Shown here in pieces: positions 23,441 to 34,960 of a stretch of DNA of 64,000 bases. The stretch is from the NCBI RefSeq assembly GCF_022682495.2, contig NC_071396.1, positions 58,607,159 to 58,671,158 of the forward strand. Reading direction: 5' to 3'. The position numbers were made by a program, and so were the translations under genes. Below the pieces are notes generated by a model that worked only from the letters and a program-made list of their open reading frames with translations, was not told the origin of the DNA and searched no databases. This DNA comes from Desmodus rotundus. Taxonomy: Eukaryota > Chordata > Mammalia > Chiroptera > Phyllostomidae. Position 1 is the first letter of the stretch. Every line of letters begins with the position of its first letter.

Positions 23441-24511
23441 TGTGAGAATGCCAGATCTCCCTCCCCCACCCCTACCACCAATCCTGCACACATCTGGTTT
23501 TTATGTGGATACTCTGTTTTCAACAAGCTGGGTTGAGCAGAGGCTTCTGGACTCCAAACACTGTGCTAAGAATGTGGTTGCACAAGGGAAATGAGAGCAG
23601 GAGAAATTTAAAAACAAAAATCTAATGCATCAGACCAAGTCTTGGCAGTTTATGAAGTCATTTCATGGAGATTATGCTCTGGGGAAGGTAGGGCTGGAGT
23701 AATAACAGGGACAGAGGGGAAACCCATGGCTGCCCAAGTAAGAAGATGTCAAACTCTGAGCTTAACTGGGGTCTCCTCAGTTGCCCAGGAGGACACCCAG
23801 GAATATGTAGCAGGCTGCAAAACACCCTTCCCTGAGAGTCCTCAGGGTCAGGATCGAAATACCCCTGGGCAGAGCCTCAGGTCCAAATGGGGCTCAGCCT
23901 TCTGGGAGTCTAGTCTTCTAAGTGATCTTCCTGACTATTGCCTGGAGGTCAGGTGCAGGAGCCAGCTCTTCCAGTGCTTTCAGATGTGTCCACTCCCCAC
24001 CAACGAGGGCACCTGGCAAAGTAGGGAGAAGTGAGTGGCCTTTATAAACCTAGCATTTTTGGCTAACATCCTCCTCATCACCATACTATAAGGAGAGAAA
24101 ATTATTTCCAATGTATAAATAAGGAAATGAGGCCAGTTGTCTCATTCAAGGTCAACTTGAGCACCAGCTCTGCTAGCAAGTGTGGTGGGACGCTCTCTTT
24201 CACCCCAAAACCCACCCAAATCAGGTTTCCTTGACTTTAGCCCACTTCCCAACTGAATACCACTCATCTGTTTTTAGTGACCAGCACCCAAAAGGCCTTT
24301 GGAGTAGTGAGGTGGTGGAGGGAAAATGGGCAAGGGCATGGGGGATTGCCACTCCTTCCAACTTCAACTACATTTACACCCAGGAGTTGAGGACTTAGCT
24401 GTGCTCATGAATTTGACAGCAACAATGCACCATAAGGCCTTGTTACCTCTGTCCTGCAAGTCCCTGCTCTCTAACATCTGGGGTTCAGACTTCTAAACAC
24501 TTAGGACTCGA

Positions 24512-24571
24512 GGAAGGAGTTATCACCTCAACACATCCTTTGGAAGGAGTTATCACCTCAACACATCCTTT
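24512..24571 (+). repeat. Perfect 30-bp tandem duplication
   Basis: The 30-bp unit beginning GGAAGGAGTTATCACC occupies 24512-24541 and is repeated without mismatch at 24542-24571. A further GGAAG follows. Confidence 0.95.
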
Positions 24572-25224
24572 GGAAGCCCCAGCAGCCAGCAAGTTTTTGG
24601 TGCTTTCCCAGGACTTCACCAGCAAGGGTATGCAGTACTTTCTATTCTATGTCTTCTTGAGGGTCAGTTTGCCTCCTGAGACAGTCCAGGCCATCCTCTG
24701 GCCCTTGCACTGGTATCACCTGCACAGAAGGCATGGAGTTCTAGCCTCCTTTTGCACAGGTCAATCTGCTGGAGCTACTTTAGAGGATAGCAATTGTAAT
24801 TACCTCCGTCATGTCAAGTCTTTGATGGACAGAAGTTTTAAAATGATATCAGGGGGCCATTAAAACTTTGTATAAAAATACAGGCATTTGTGCAAGTTAG
24901 TAGTATTTAAAGTGATGGTCCTGCAGATAATCCAGGAATGCCACAAGGGCACAGCAAAGACATAGAACACATTTTGGTCTCTTGCTACTCATAAAGTGGA
25001 CCTTGTTACTGGGGAATTGTCCCTTTTGTAAGGTTTTTTTTTTTAATAATTTGGGGTTTTAGCTGTGATATGACATTTGTTGCAAAGCTGCAGGTCACTT
25101 ACTTTTTCTAAAGTCTCCACTCTGAACAACACCGGCATGTACTCATTCCTTCATCAACCAACACCTGCTTCTTGAAATTCTCTTGGGGCCAGAAGCCTGA
25201 AGGGCAGTTAGGGTCTAGCACTGT

Positions 25225-25430
25225 GGGAATCAGGTCTCACTGAGGTAACCTTCCCATCAATGCTTCAAGTTTTGTTTTATTATCCCCTTTTTACAGATGA
25301 AAAAACTGAAGATAAGAGACTTTCTTGGGGATGCAGAACCAGAGGTCTGATGCAAATTTGCCTGGCTCCCGGTCTCTGAGTCTGATTGCTCCACTTCATT
25401 ACCTCCCCTTCTGGGGCTGGTAGTCAGTGA
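25225..25430 (-). repeat. MIR SINE fragment
   Basis: Reverse-complement MIR: ATTATCCCCTTTTTACAGATG, AAACTGAAGATAAGAG and GTCTCTGAGTCTGATTGCTC. Confidence 0.65.
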
Positions 25431-26329
25431 CTGAATGTCCATTCATTGTGAGTCTTGGCCTGCAAATTACCTTCAGGCAATAAGACTTGGGGTCCCTGTT
25501 GAGTCAGTGTCGCTGAGCTCTCTGTAGTTGCACAGACCTGACTTAGCCTGTTGGGGTCATGATGATGGTGAGGGTTTGTCACTTCAAGGGGGGCCTATTT
25601 AGGATCATCCCTCTCATGAGCTGGATCTCTACACTCACACAGGATTATCCAAAAAGTTTGGTTTAAATGACATCAAGAATGGTAATACCTTGGGTTGCAC
25701 CATCTTCATGGTGAGCCACTCCACCTCCCCTTCACCTGTGTCGTGGCTTCCTTTGTCTTCCCTTGGAAATAGGTAAGGGCTCTCATGTCTGACAGTGAAG
25801 GCCAAAGGAGTTTATGACAGAAGACAACAGCAGCCACTCAGGCAACCTGGACAAAACTGATCCTTCTGAATGTGGAGTATGCCAGGTTCTTTCCGTCCCC
25901 CACTGCTTCCTTACTACTGGACCTCAAGACCCTCTTCTCCACCTTTCCATCTTCCTTCATTGCTACAATCAACACTGCTTCTGCTTAGTTCTTTCTTCCT
26001 CCAGGCCACCTTTTTCTCCTTCATCATACATTAGGGTAATGAAATAAACCTGAAAAGGACAGCAGGGGAGGGGTTCTCTTTTGCAACTATTCAAAGCATC
26101 CTTGCCCCTGTACCATTCTTGGATCTTTTGTGGGGAAGAGGCTAAACAACTAATTTTTTTTAACTGTGACATGAATTGCCACTCCCCAATTAAGTCCTGT
26201 TAGAAATATGGTTTGTAACTTACTGTGCAGGTTTAAAAAAAGAGCTCAGGGTTGGCACCACCCAAACATCTCTTCTGAGACATCTGTGCCCCTCCCCTCC
26301 AACCAGTGTGGGTTAGGAACACTCTCTAC

Positions 26330-26590
26330 TCTGTTTGTACATTGGAATCACCTAGGGAGCCTAAAAAAAAACCCACTGATGCCAGGGCCCCAACTCAATA
26401 AGAATCTCTCTGTGGGACCTGGGAAGAGGCATTCTTGATGCTTCTCTGAGACACAGCAGCTGCCAGTCCTTAAACTTCAGAGCACAAACTAATGCCTCAA
26501 GGGTTCCCATGAAAATGCAGATTCTGATCTGATAGGCCCCACATCTCCAGGAGCTGATGGTACTGCTTGTCTAAGGACCACTGTTAGAGC
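26330..26590. repeat. hAT-Charlie type (MER-like) remnants
   Basis: CATTGGAATCACCTAGGGAGC with GATGCCAGGGCCCCAACTC and, further on, ATGAAAATGCAGATTCTGATC resemble small non-autonomous hAT-Charlie repeats of mammals. Probably two adjacent pieces. Confidence 0.5.
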
Positions 26591-27859
26591 AGGAAAGCCA
26601 TAGAATATTAGGAAAGGGCAGGCTCCTGGGTAGGTGTGCTCCACCCCCTATCAATACTCTAACCAAATGGAAAAAAATAGAATGCTCAAAACAAAGGGCT
26701 GTCTTACTGGGTAGACAGGTAAACAGGTAGCCACAGGTCACTTCAAGGGACTCCCTGACTCAAGACACATTCTTCATTATTTTTCCTCATGGTACCTCTC
26801 CTGTGAGGGGTGTGTCCATCTCAGGCCTCTGCGTGCATTCTCCCAAGTGTTAACTCACACCCAGGTTTTGGTAATCATCTATAGGCTGAGACTTTTCTGT
26901 TCTTGGGGTGACATCCTTCAGGGTTTAGTGACAGGACCCAACCATGGAGAATGGAGAACAGACAGTAATATCTGCACACTGACCCCTCATCTATATTTGT
27001 AATTGAACAACCAGTTCTCATTGCTAGGACACCAGTGTCTTCCATTACACTCAGCCACTGGAGTTGTGTTGTCATGAGCTGGTCCTTTTAGGGACATTCA
27101 CCCATCCTGAATCCACCTGCATCAGCTCCCTTAGAAGATCAAGAACAGCTGCCACCTGCCGCCCGCCTCCCCCCCAAGAGTCTTTGTGGTGGGAAGCATA
27201 TAGCTGTACACATCTAATGGGCCAGCCACCTGCCACCTCCAGTCCTAAGCATGATGTGGCCTTGTCATGTCTCCTCTGGTTTGTGCTTTTGGCAACATGT
27301 CATTGGCAGTCACAGGAGTCCTCACCAGGACTTGGCTTCTTGTACTTGGAAGGGGGTAGTAAAGTGGTCAACTGATCTGCCATTGTTGTGCTTCCTATAG
27401 GGACTAAACCCTTGCACTGTTCATTTTGTGCAAAGCAAATACTTCTCCAGAAATGTCCGCTTTTTCATATGAAGCTCTTCTCCTAAAAGAATCATGTAGC
27501 TGCAGAAAGTTCCCCTGCTAAGAGGAAGAAAAGACCACTGACTCAGGGAAAGGACAGAACCAGTTTTTTTCCTATAGTTGTCTCCTGGAGTTAGAGTCCT
27601 TCCTGTCTTTCTGTCACCCTCACTACCCCCTGTAAAACCAGAGCAAGGATGGTGCCTGCCATAGCATGGCCTTTTCTGATTCTTGTTGAGCATAAACTGT
27701 CAGAATCTTCTCCTGAATATAGAGGCCTTGACACTTTTGGATACAAATGTTTTGGTTTAAGAAGTGCTGGAACGGGGAGAACCAAGATGGTGGCGTAGGT
27801 AGACACCCTGTGCCTCCTCGCACAACCAGAACTGACAGAATATCTAACGGCAAGGAAGT

Positions 27860-28220
27860 TCGACACCAAGGAAATAAAAAATAAACATACATCGAGACCG
27901 GTAAGAGGGGAGGAGACGGGCAGCCGGGGAGGAGAGGACTCGCAAGGCCGTGGCGGGACCAAGACTGGTGGAGTGTGGGACGAACGGGGCAGGCAGTCTG
28001 ACCACTGGCAGACCCTGCAGCCCCACATTCGTGCAGATAGGTCGAGAGGGCCAGACTCAGAGTGGTGGAGAGCGGGGCAGGCAGAGCGGCGGGTGGCACC
28101 CCACGGCCCCACATTCGTGCACAGATGAAAGGGACAAATGGCGGGGAGCTAAGCGGCCTCAAGGCCCATGGCTCCAGCGCGGGGAAATGAAGCCTCAGGC
28201 CTCTGATTGGGAACGCCCGT
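27860..28220 (+). promoter_or_regulatory. CpG-rich 5'UTR of HAL1-like copy 2 (possible internal promoter)
   Basis: Many CpGs survive here (CGAGACCGG, GGACGAACGGGGC, GAGCGGCGGG, CCAGCGCGGGG), unlike the surrounding intron. L1-type 5'UTRs act as internal RNA polymerase II promoters, and a YY1-like CAAGATGGTGGCG motif sits just inside the 5' end. Promoter activity here is inference. Confidence 0.4.
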
Positions 28221-28540
28221 GGGGGTTGGGGCAGCAGTGGGGGGGGCTCCCAGACTCACAGGAGGGGTCATTGGGGAGACCCACAGGGGCCTAGAGTGTG
28301 CACAAGCCAGCCCACTCGGGAACCAGCACCAGAGGGGCCCAGTTTGATTGTGGGTAGCAGAGTGGAGGTTTGGAGTCCGGTGGAGAGTGGAGCGGATGCC
28401 ATTGCTCCCTCTCGGCCCTTCCCCCACGTACAGCGACACAGCAAAGTGACCAGCGTTACCCCACCCAGGGGAACACCTAAGGCTCCGCCCCTTAAAGTAA
28501 CAGAAGCACCAAGACAAAAAAAAAAAAAAAGGCCCAAATG

Positions 28541-29368
28541 ACAGAACACTTCAAAGCTCCAGAAAAAATACAACTAAGAGAGGAAGAGATAGCCAACCTA
28601 TTGGATGCACAGTTCAAAACACTGGTTATCAAGACGCTCACAGAATTGGTTGAATCTGTTTGAAAACCAGATGAAAAAATGAAGCCTATGCTAAGAGAAA
28701 CAAAGGAAAACGTACAGGGAACCAATAGTGATGAGAAGGAAACTGGGACTCAAATCAACTGTGTGGACCAGAAGGAAGAAAGAAACATCCAACCAGAAAA
28801 GAATGAAGAAACAAGAATTCGGAAAAATGAGGAGAGGCTTAGGAACCTCTAGGACATCTTGAAACGTTCCAACATCTGAATTATAGGGGTGCCAGAAGGA
28901 GAAGAGGAAGAACAAAAAATTGGAAACTTATTTGAACAAATAATGAAGGAGAACTTCCCTCATCTGGCAAAGGAAATAGACTTCCAGGAAGTCCAGGAAG
29001 CTCAGAGAGTCCCAAAGAATCTGGACCCAAGGAGGAACACACCAAGGCACATCATAATTACATTAGCCAAGATTAAGCAGAAGGAGAGAATCTTAGAAGC
29101 AGCAAGAGAAAAGGAGACAGTTACCTACAAAGGAGTTCCCATAAGACTGTCAGCTGATTTCTCCAAAGAGACCTTACAGGCAAGAAGGGGCTGGAAAGAA
29201 GTATTTGAAGTCATGAAAGGCAAGGACCTACATCCAAGATTACTCTATCCAGCAAAGCTATCATTTAGAATGGAAGGGAAGATAAAGTGCTTCCCAGATA
29301 AGGTCAAGTTAAAGAAGTTCATCATCACCAAGCCCTTATTATATGAAATGTTAAAGGGAGTTACCTAA
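28541..29368 (+). pseudogene. L1 ORF1 pseudogene in HAL1-like copy 2
   Basis: It begins MTEHFKAPEK, with a coiled-coil-like acidic/basic segment, then the RRM-type domain (EIDFQEVQEAQRVPKNLD, PRHIIITLAK) and the C-terminal domain (ADFSKETLQARRGWKEVFEV, PDKVKLKKFIITKPLLYE). Three in-frame stops interrupt it: near 28660, near 28851 and at 28877-28879. The last is a TGA in SNI-stop-IIGVPEG, where a CGA would fit, so CpG decay is likely. The open part downstream is 160 codons. ORF1p is the L1 RNA-binding chaperone; this copy cannot make it whole. Confidence 0.9.
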
Positions 29369-31639
29369 GAAAAAGAAGATAAAAAATATTAACAGTAAAA
29401 ATAACAGCAAACTCACAGTTATTAACGACCACACCTAAAACAAAAACAAGAGCAAACTAGGCAAACAACTAGAACAGGAACAGAACCATAGAGATGGAGA
29501 TCACATGGCGGGTTGTCAATAGGGGATGGGAGTGGGGGTGGTGGAAGGTTCAGAGAATAAGTAGCATAGATGATAGGTGGAAAATAGACAGGGGGAGGGT
29601 AAGAATAGTGTAGGAAATGTAGAAGCCAAAGAACTTATAAGTATGACCCATGGACATGAACTATAGGGGGGGAATGTGGAAGGGAGGGGGTGGGCAGGAT
29701 GGAGTGGAGTGAGGGGGGGATAGGACAACTGTAATAGCATAATCAATAAATATATTTTTAAAAAAGAAGTGCTGGAACATGGACTCAAAGATGAGGATTA
29801 GTCTACCTCTTCACAAATGGCCAGCATCTGTGTGCCCAGATCCATGCAGAATTGGGCAATGAGCAACAAAACATAAATTGTTGGCAAATGAGGAATCTGC
29901 TGGTGGGCTTCAAAGAAATGTAATGGGCCCTGCATAGGTTCTCCTCAGTTCTATGGCAGGGTGAGTACCAAGGTACTATGTCCCTGGCTGTTGTCCATCT
30001 CATCTGGAAATGGGTAGGAAGCTAATTTGTAGAAAAACAGCCAGTCCTTGAGGAGGCCATGCCAAACCAGGCAGGCAGACAGGCCAAATGAAGCAGCAGG
30101 GTCTGGAGACTGATGTTTGCACAAGGTCCTATCAAACACAATTGCCCCTCAATTCCTGGGCATGGTAGGGTCGCATGTGGAGCCAACCATTAGCCCTGTG
30201 TCTACTCAGGAAGCTATGGGCAGGAGTCATCAAATATGGCAAAATGTCGAGAAATCAGTTCTACAAACTTTGGGACGCATTAAGATTTTTCCTAATAGTG
30301 TTGCCCTTGGTAGAAGAGATAATCCCTAAAGTCCACCCTCCTTACACAACTGGAGCCCAGTGAAGGCTACAAGGCTGGCACCCATTGCCTCTCTATGCAC
30401 CTACAGTGCACTTTTTACCTGCTGTGCTTTCTCTTTATTACAAATTTTCAACCTTTGAAAGCATAGATACCAACTTCTGAATTTAGGTTCCCAGAGAAGC
30501 CCCCAGCTCCTGGAGGTCACAGACATTTGACCTGTGTTTGGAAACATGCACACCCTTTCCTTTTGTAGTGTTCCCAGAATTCTGAGCCCTTCTGGTTCTA
30601 TACTTGTTCATAACCCTATATTGGCTCTTGAACCTGCCCAGTATAGATCGCGACCATTCCATGAGGCTTCAGATTGCATGGACCGACTCAAGTGCTAACC
30701 TAGTGCTGCATTTCCTTATATTTCTATGCTAGACTTTTACACAGATCAGCCCAGAGCCTGGCAGTAGTGCCTGGCACATTGATAGAAACAAGTCACTATG
30801 CATGGGGTTTACTTGCCTAGACACCAGGCTTGGGGTACAATAATCTATGATAGTCTCAGAGGCAGGAGGCTGCCATCCTTGCACTGAAAAATGGAGAGTT
30901 TACCATGTGAATTTCAGAATAGGTGCATGCATATGTGTTCTTTTAGGAGCAAAGCCTTACCTGATCCCTGGCAATGTGAGATTACATCATGCTTGTGCAG
31001 CCTGAGGAACAGGATGTTTTATAGCTGTGAGTGTAAAGGGAAGCTGGGCAGTACAGCAGTTGTGTCACCATGGAGAGTATCAGTGTCAGTTGTTCTTGTA
31101 GCATTTACAAGTATACTGGAGGAGAGAAATAATAATGAAGGCTGGCAGAATAAAGAGAAAGAGTAGCCTCACTCACACCCTTGCCCCCTGTCCAGCTGAC
31201 CACATGGTATAGTGCTGAGCTTCTGTTTTCTTTTCTATTAAGTCAGGATACACCCTCACCTCACAGCATTTGTGTCAAGATTAAAAGACTGGGCACCTAC
31301 AACTGTCCCCATTACATCAAAAGATTGTTACTCAGTAGATGTTAGTGCTCTGCCTCCCCAACAAGGGTCCGGAGGGAACATCACTTAGTTCCGTGACATT
31401 CACCCTCAGCAGGCACTGAGAATTCACTGTTTGCCACCTTCTATGTGATTCTAATTTCAGCATTTCACAGCTCACTTTCGGAATAGCATCTTCTATCCCT
31501 GAGTGTCTGTGCATACTGCAGAAATGAGAACAGTGTCCCTCTACAGGCAGAAGTGTGAGATCCAGGTTCATGCTTTGCCTGGGTAAACACGAGATCCAGC
31601 AGGAGAAATGGGGTAGGGTGGGGCAGGAAGGCCTGTACC

Positions 31640-31830
31640 AGAATCAGCTTCAAGTTCAAGGAACATATACTAAGCACCTACTCTGTGTCTGGTGCTTTTG
31701 CACACAGTGGTCCCTCTTGGCAGCTAAGGCAACAGAGGCTCAGTTGTGGTCAGTTCTCGAGTCCACATATGTGAGGCAGCACAGCCAGGAATCAAGTCAG
31801 GCCTCATTCCCTCTGCTACACATCTCCTAA
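31640..31830 (-). repeat. MIR SINE fragment
   Basis: Reverse-complement MIR: ACTAAGCACCTACTCTGTGTC, GGCAACAGAGGCTCAG, CACAGCCAGGAATCAAGTCAG. Confidence 0.65.
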
Positions 31831-32360
31831 TCAGGCTTGGTGACTGTTTTTGTTCCTTCCCACGAGAAACCACGACGATGACCAACAGAGCATTCTTTCT
31901 GATCAGAGCAGGTTCCTTTTGTGCCTTCTAAGCTGTCTGGCTCTCAGGTGACTTAGATAATTCTACTCCTGTGGTATTTTTTTAAGATACCCTGAGAAGT
32001 GACTTGTGCAGAAGAGCTCAGCCAGGCAGCTCCTGAAAATAATTCAAAATAATGACTGATGAGTGATTGTGGGGAGAGCTATCACACAGAATCCGGAGCA
32101 GGAGAAAAATAGACATGGCATTCCCTCTGTCAGCCCTGGTGGCCACCTCTCACCCACTCCCCACAGGGATCTATGCCAGACTAACTCAAGGCTGTCTGAG
32201 TCAGAGCAGGGAGAGTCCTGGGGCACTCAGCCTTGGGAAACAAATCTGGCCAATGTTCAGTTTGTGTGTCACTTTTCTTAATTTACTGTAAACTGTCCCG
32301 TGGGCAGAGCTGGGCATGGATCCCACTGCACTCACACCCTTGTTTTGCCTCTCTGGCTAG

Positions 32361-32450
32361 GTCCTTGCAGCGAAAGTTCTCAATCTTGTCCTGCCAAACA
32401 TGTCCCTGGGCCCGATCGATGCCAGCGTGCTCTCTCGGAATAAGGCAGAG
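32361..32450 (+). CDS. MGLL: MGLL coding exon, residues 161-190 (lid / membrane-facing cap)
   Basis: This exon has exactly 30 codons, beginning [13 protein letters not shown] and ending SVLSRNKAE, between acceptor CTCTCTGGCTAG and donor GTGAGA. It encodes the hydrophobic cap helix region that in the known MGLL structure forms the lid over the substrate tunnel and contacts membranes. Both boundaries are phase 0, so skipping would keep the frame and remove 30 residues. A shorter MGLL isoform lacking a 30-residue segment is recalled for human, but I cannot confirm from sequence alone that this exon is skipped here. The flanking introns are the two largest in the window (12.9 and 16.5 kb) and both carry full-length ORF1-only retroelements. 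Confidence 0.96.
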
Positions 32451-33435
32451 GTGAGAGTCTTTCTGAAATGGGGGTGTGGGAGAGTGGCTTGCTGGGGCTG
32501 GTGAGGAGTGAAGGCAGCAGCCCCAATTGGAAATCCGAGTTTTAGCCCTAGCTGTGGCATTTTGCTGCCCTTTTGCCAAGGCCCTGCATGAAGTGATGGG
32601 GACATGGAGATGCATGACATGCCATCTGGCTTCAGGATGGGGAGGAAAGGGATATATGGTCATGATGCCTGAGCTATGCCCTAAACATGCAATGGTGCTA
32701 ACAAGACAAAATTGTGTGTATATCAGCCAAGTCTCTTTTGGTTGTAAGTGACTGAAACTTAATTCAAAATGGTTTAAGCAAATTCAAAGTGAAATTTATT
32801 GTTGAATATACTAAAGGCCTAGGGCATGAGTGGATCCAGGGGCTCAAAAATCTTGTTCACCATTCATTCTCCTCAGGTCTCATATCCCCTGGTTTAGCTT
32901 CATTCCCGACCAAACTTCAGTGGCAGAGATGGCCACTGGGAGCTTTACATGAGCAACCCCAGTGGGAAAATAGCACCTCTTTCCAACAAAAGTCCCAGGG
33001 CTGATTCTTATTGGCTGATTGTCCAAGCCTGGGTTATTTGTCCAGGAAAGGGATCAGTGTCAACCCCACCCAACTTCATGGGCCAAGAGTATGGGAAGAG
33101 TGGTGCAATTGGGATAACATAGCAAAGGACAGAAGATGGATTGGAGCCAGACCAAATGGGTTGTGGGAGTGGTGCTGGCTGAAGGGATCAGAGAAAAAGA
33201 GTTCAGGTGGAGGAAACTGTACAAATAATGAGCTCTAGCATGGAGAGAGGACAGCTCATTTGCAAAACACCAATAATTTGGTTCGACCACAGGTAGGGCA
33301 GCAGATATGTGTTGAGGGCTAAACTGAGGTCAGAGCATGAGGTAACCCATGAGCCCCATCTCCTAGGAGCCACTGCCCTGCCAGGAGTATCTTGTAGACC
33401 CCTGAGCAGAGTGGTACTGCCTTCTATAAAAGCAA

Positions 33436-33500
33436 AATTAGAAAAAAGAAAGAAAGAAAGAAAGGAGGGAGGGAGGGAGGGAGGGAGGGAGGAAGGGAGG
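33436..33500 (+). repeat. (GAAA)n(GGGA)n microsatellite
   Basis: About four GAAA units followed by seven GGAG units, then GGAAGGGAGGAC. Likely length-variable. Confidence 0.9.
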
Positions 33501-34226
33501 ACGGAATGTTAAAAAATAAAAGCAAAACCAGAAACTTAGAAAGAAGAGGGAAGGTGGCTTTGGGGGAGATAAGCTGGGAGGTTGTGCCATCAGTCAACGT
33601 CATCGCCTCTGGAACCAGGCACAAAGGTCAGCATGGATAAAAGTTCAAGGTCAATAATGTACCTGAGGCACTGGGTCTGAACAGACTCTAAAGCCCCAGA
33701 TATTGGGATTCATCTATTAAGATGCTCCTCAGTGCACCAACCTACCTCCTGTTTATCAAAAGGCCAGCACCTGTCTCTGCCTTTGATTGGGCCTTTTTGC
33801 CCTGTGCCAGGTGGGTGCTGTGTGCTTACCCACACAGAACAGCCCCAGATGAGCAGACTGAGGCTCTGCAAGATGAGAGGACTTGCCTGGGTCACCCACT
33901 GGAGGGATTAACCTGAGTTAGTAGATGGGTGTGGTCCCCAGCCCTTCTCTGTCTGTTGGGACAACAACCTCATGTAGACTTACAGCCAATGGAGAGGTAG
34001 CAACCCTGGGTTTCTGGAAGACACTAGAATTATCTTCAGGATTAAGCAAACCATTTTGTCACTCATCTCCCTCAGTTTCCTATCTTGCCTTAGAAATTTG
34101 AAATTATGAAAACAGTGGCTTCCTAAGAACCCTGTAAAATGGAATGAGGTGCTCTAGCTTTCCCAGGTTTCCTTAGAACTTCAGCAGTTGGCCTCTAGCT
34201 TTATTATAAAATTTGACCTCCTATGC

Positions 34227-34353
34227 CCTGGCTGGATGGCTCAGTTGATTGGGGCATCATCCGTATGTGCCAGGGTTGTGGGTTCAATCCCTAGTCCAGG
34301 CACATATGGAGTCAAGTGGTAGGTGCATGGATAGGTGGAGCAACAGGTCAATG

Positions 34354-34390
<37 letters not shown>

Positions 34391-34412
34391 AAAATCAGTA
34401 AATACCTTTTTT
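34227..34412 (+). mobile_element. VES-type SINE
   Basis: Head GCCCTGGCTGGATGGCTCAG, B-box-like GGGTTCAATCCC, a long (TC)n at about 34352-34387 and tail AAAAAAATCAGTAAATACC. Flanks TTGACCTCCT and TTGATCTCCT may be the target duplication. Confidence 0.9.
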
Positions 34413-34804
34413 TAAACAGTTGATCTCCTGGCACTCTGAGTCACTTAGAGAGTAGGCAATTAAATGCAAACCATCCCTAATATGTAGGAGAGAGATATTC
34501 GTTATCAGGGATCAAAACTCCCAGGCTTCCAGGGTCAGCAGCTCCTTATGAATCAAGCTGGTAAGAGGCTCTAGGGAGTGGTGGGGTCTGTGGGGAGCCA
34601 GAGGGTATCAGCTCCACTCAAGTCATCTACATTCAATTTTAATTTAATCTATTTTTAATACATAGAGTGCCTCTCAAATTCACATCTTGGGGCTAAATGT
34701 GACCCAACAGGGTCAAAGAATATTTGAGTAGAGAAAAAAAAATGTACAACTTTAGGACCCAGAAAAACTGAAGGCAAAACACATGCTGTTTAGTTTGAGC
34801 CTGA

Positions 34805-34960
34805 CATGAATGAAACCAACATTAACCTCATTTCGCAGATTAGGAAACTGAGGCTCAGATGTTAAATAAATAACATCCATGGCTGCATGATCAGTCAAGG
34901 GCAGAGCTGGGATTTGAACCCATTTGATTCAAAGCCCATGGTTAAGTGCCTGCTTCCAGC
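34805..34960 (-). repeat. MIR SINE fragment
   Basis: Reverse-complement MIR: ATTAGGAAACTGAGGCTCAG, GGGCAGAGCTGGGATTTGAAC, AGCCCATGG. Confidence 0.8.

Larger units (their letters stand above)
27774..29763 (+). mobile_element. HAL1-like ORF1-only L1 derivative, copy 2 (full length, sense in MGLL intron)
   Basis: A 1990-bp element bounded by the perfect 15-bp duplication AAGAAGTGCTGGAAC at 27759-27773 and 29764-29778. It starts GGGGAGAACCAAGATGGTGG, an L1-type 5' end with a YY1-like motif, followed by a CpG-rich 5'UTR to about 28540. An A-run and a degenerate ORF1 (about 28541-29368) follow. The last 395 bp end GTAATAGCATAATCAATAAA and an A/T tail. No ORF2 sequence occurs between ORF1 and the tail. 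It lies in the 12.9-kb MGLL intron in the same orientation as the gene. Confidence 0.95.
19457..32360 (+). other. MGLL: MGLL intron, 12.9 kb
   Basis: It contains a hAT-like element, a ~34-bp minisatellite, a 30-bp tandem duplication, MIR and hAT remnants, an LTR-like repeat and a full-length ORF1-only retroelement, all listed separately. I see nothing definable in 19457-20349, 20912-21590, 21740-22515, 23441-24511, 24572-25224, 25431-26329, 26600-27758, 29779-31639 and 31831-32360. Confidence 0.85.

Noticed and set aside
27591..28162. Two overlapping minus-strand ORFs of 173 and 179 codons
   Set aside because: They are antisense to the GC-rich 5'UTR of HAL1-like copy 2 and its flank; the length is explained by GC content.
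34352..34387. (TC)n as an independent microsatellite
   Set aside because: It is the normal CT-rich body of the SINE at 34227-34412, only expanded.
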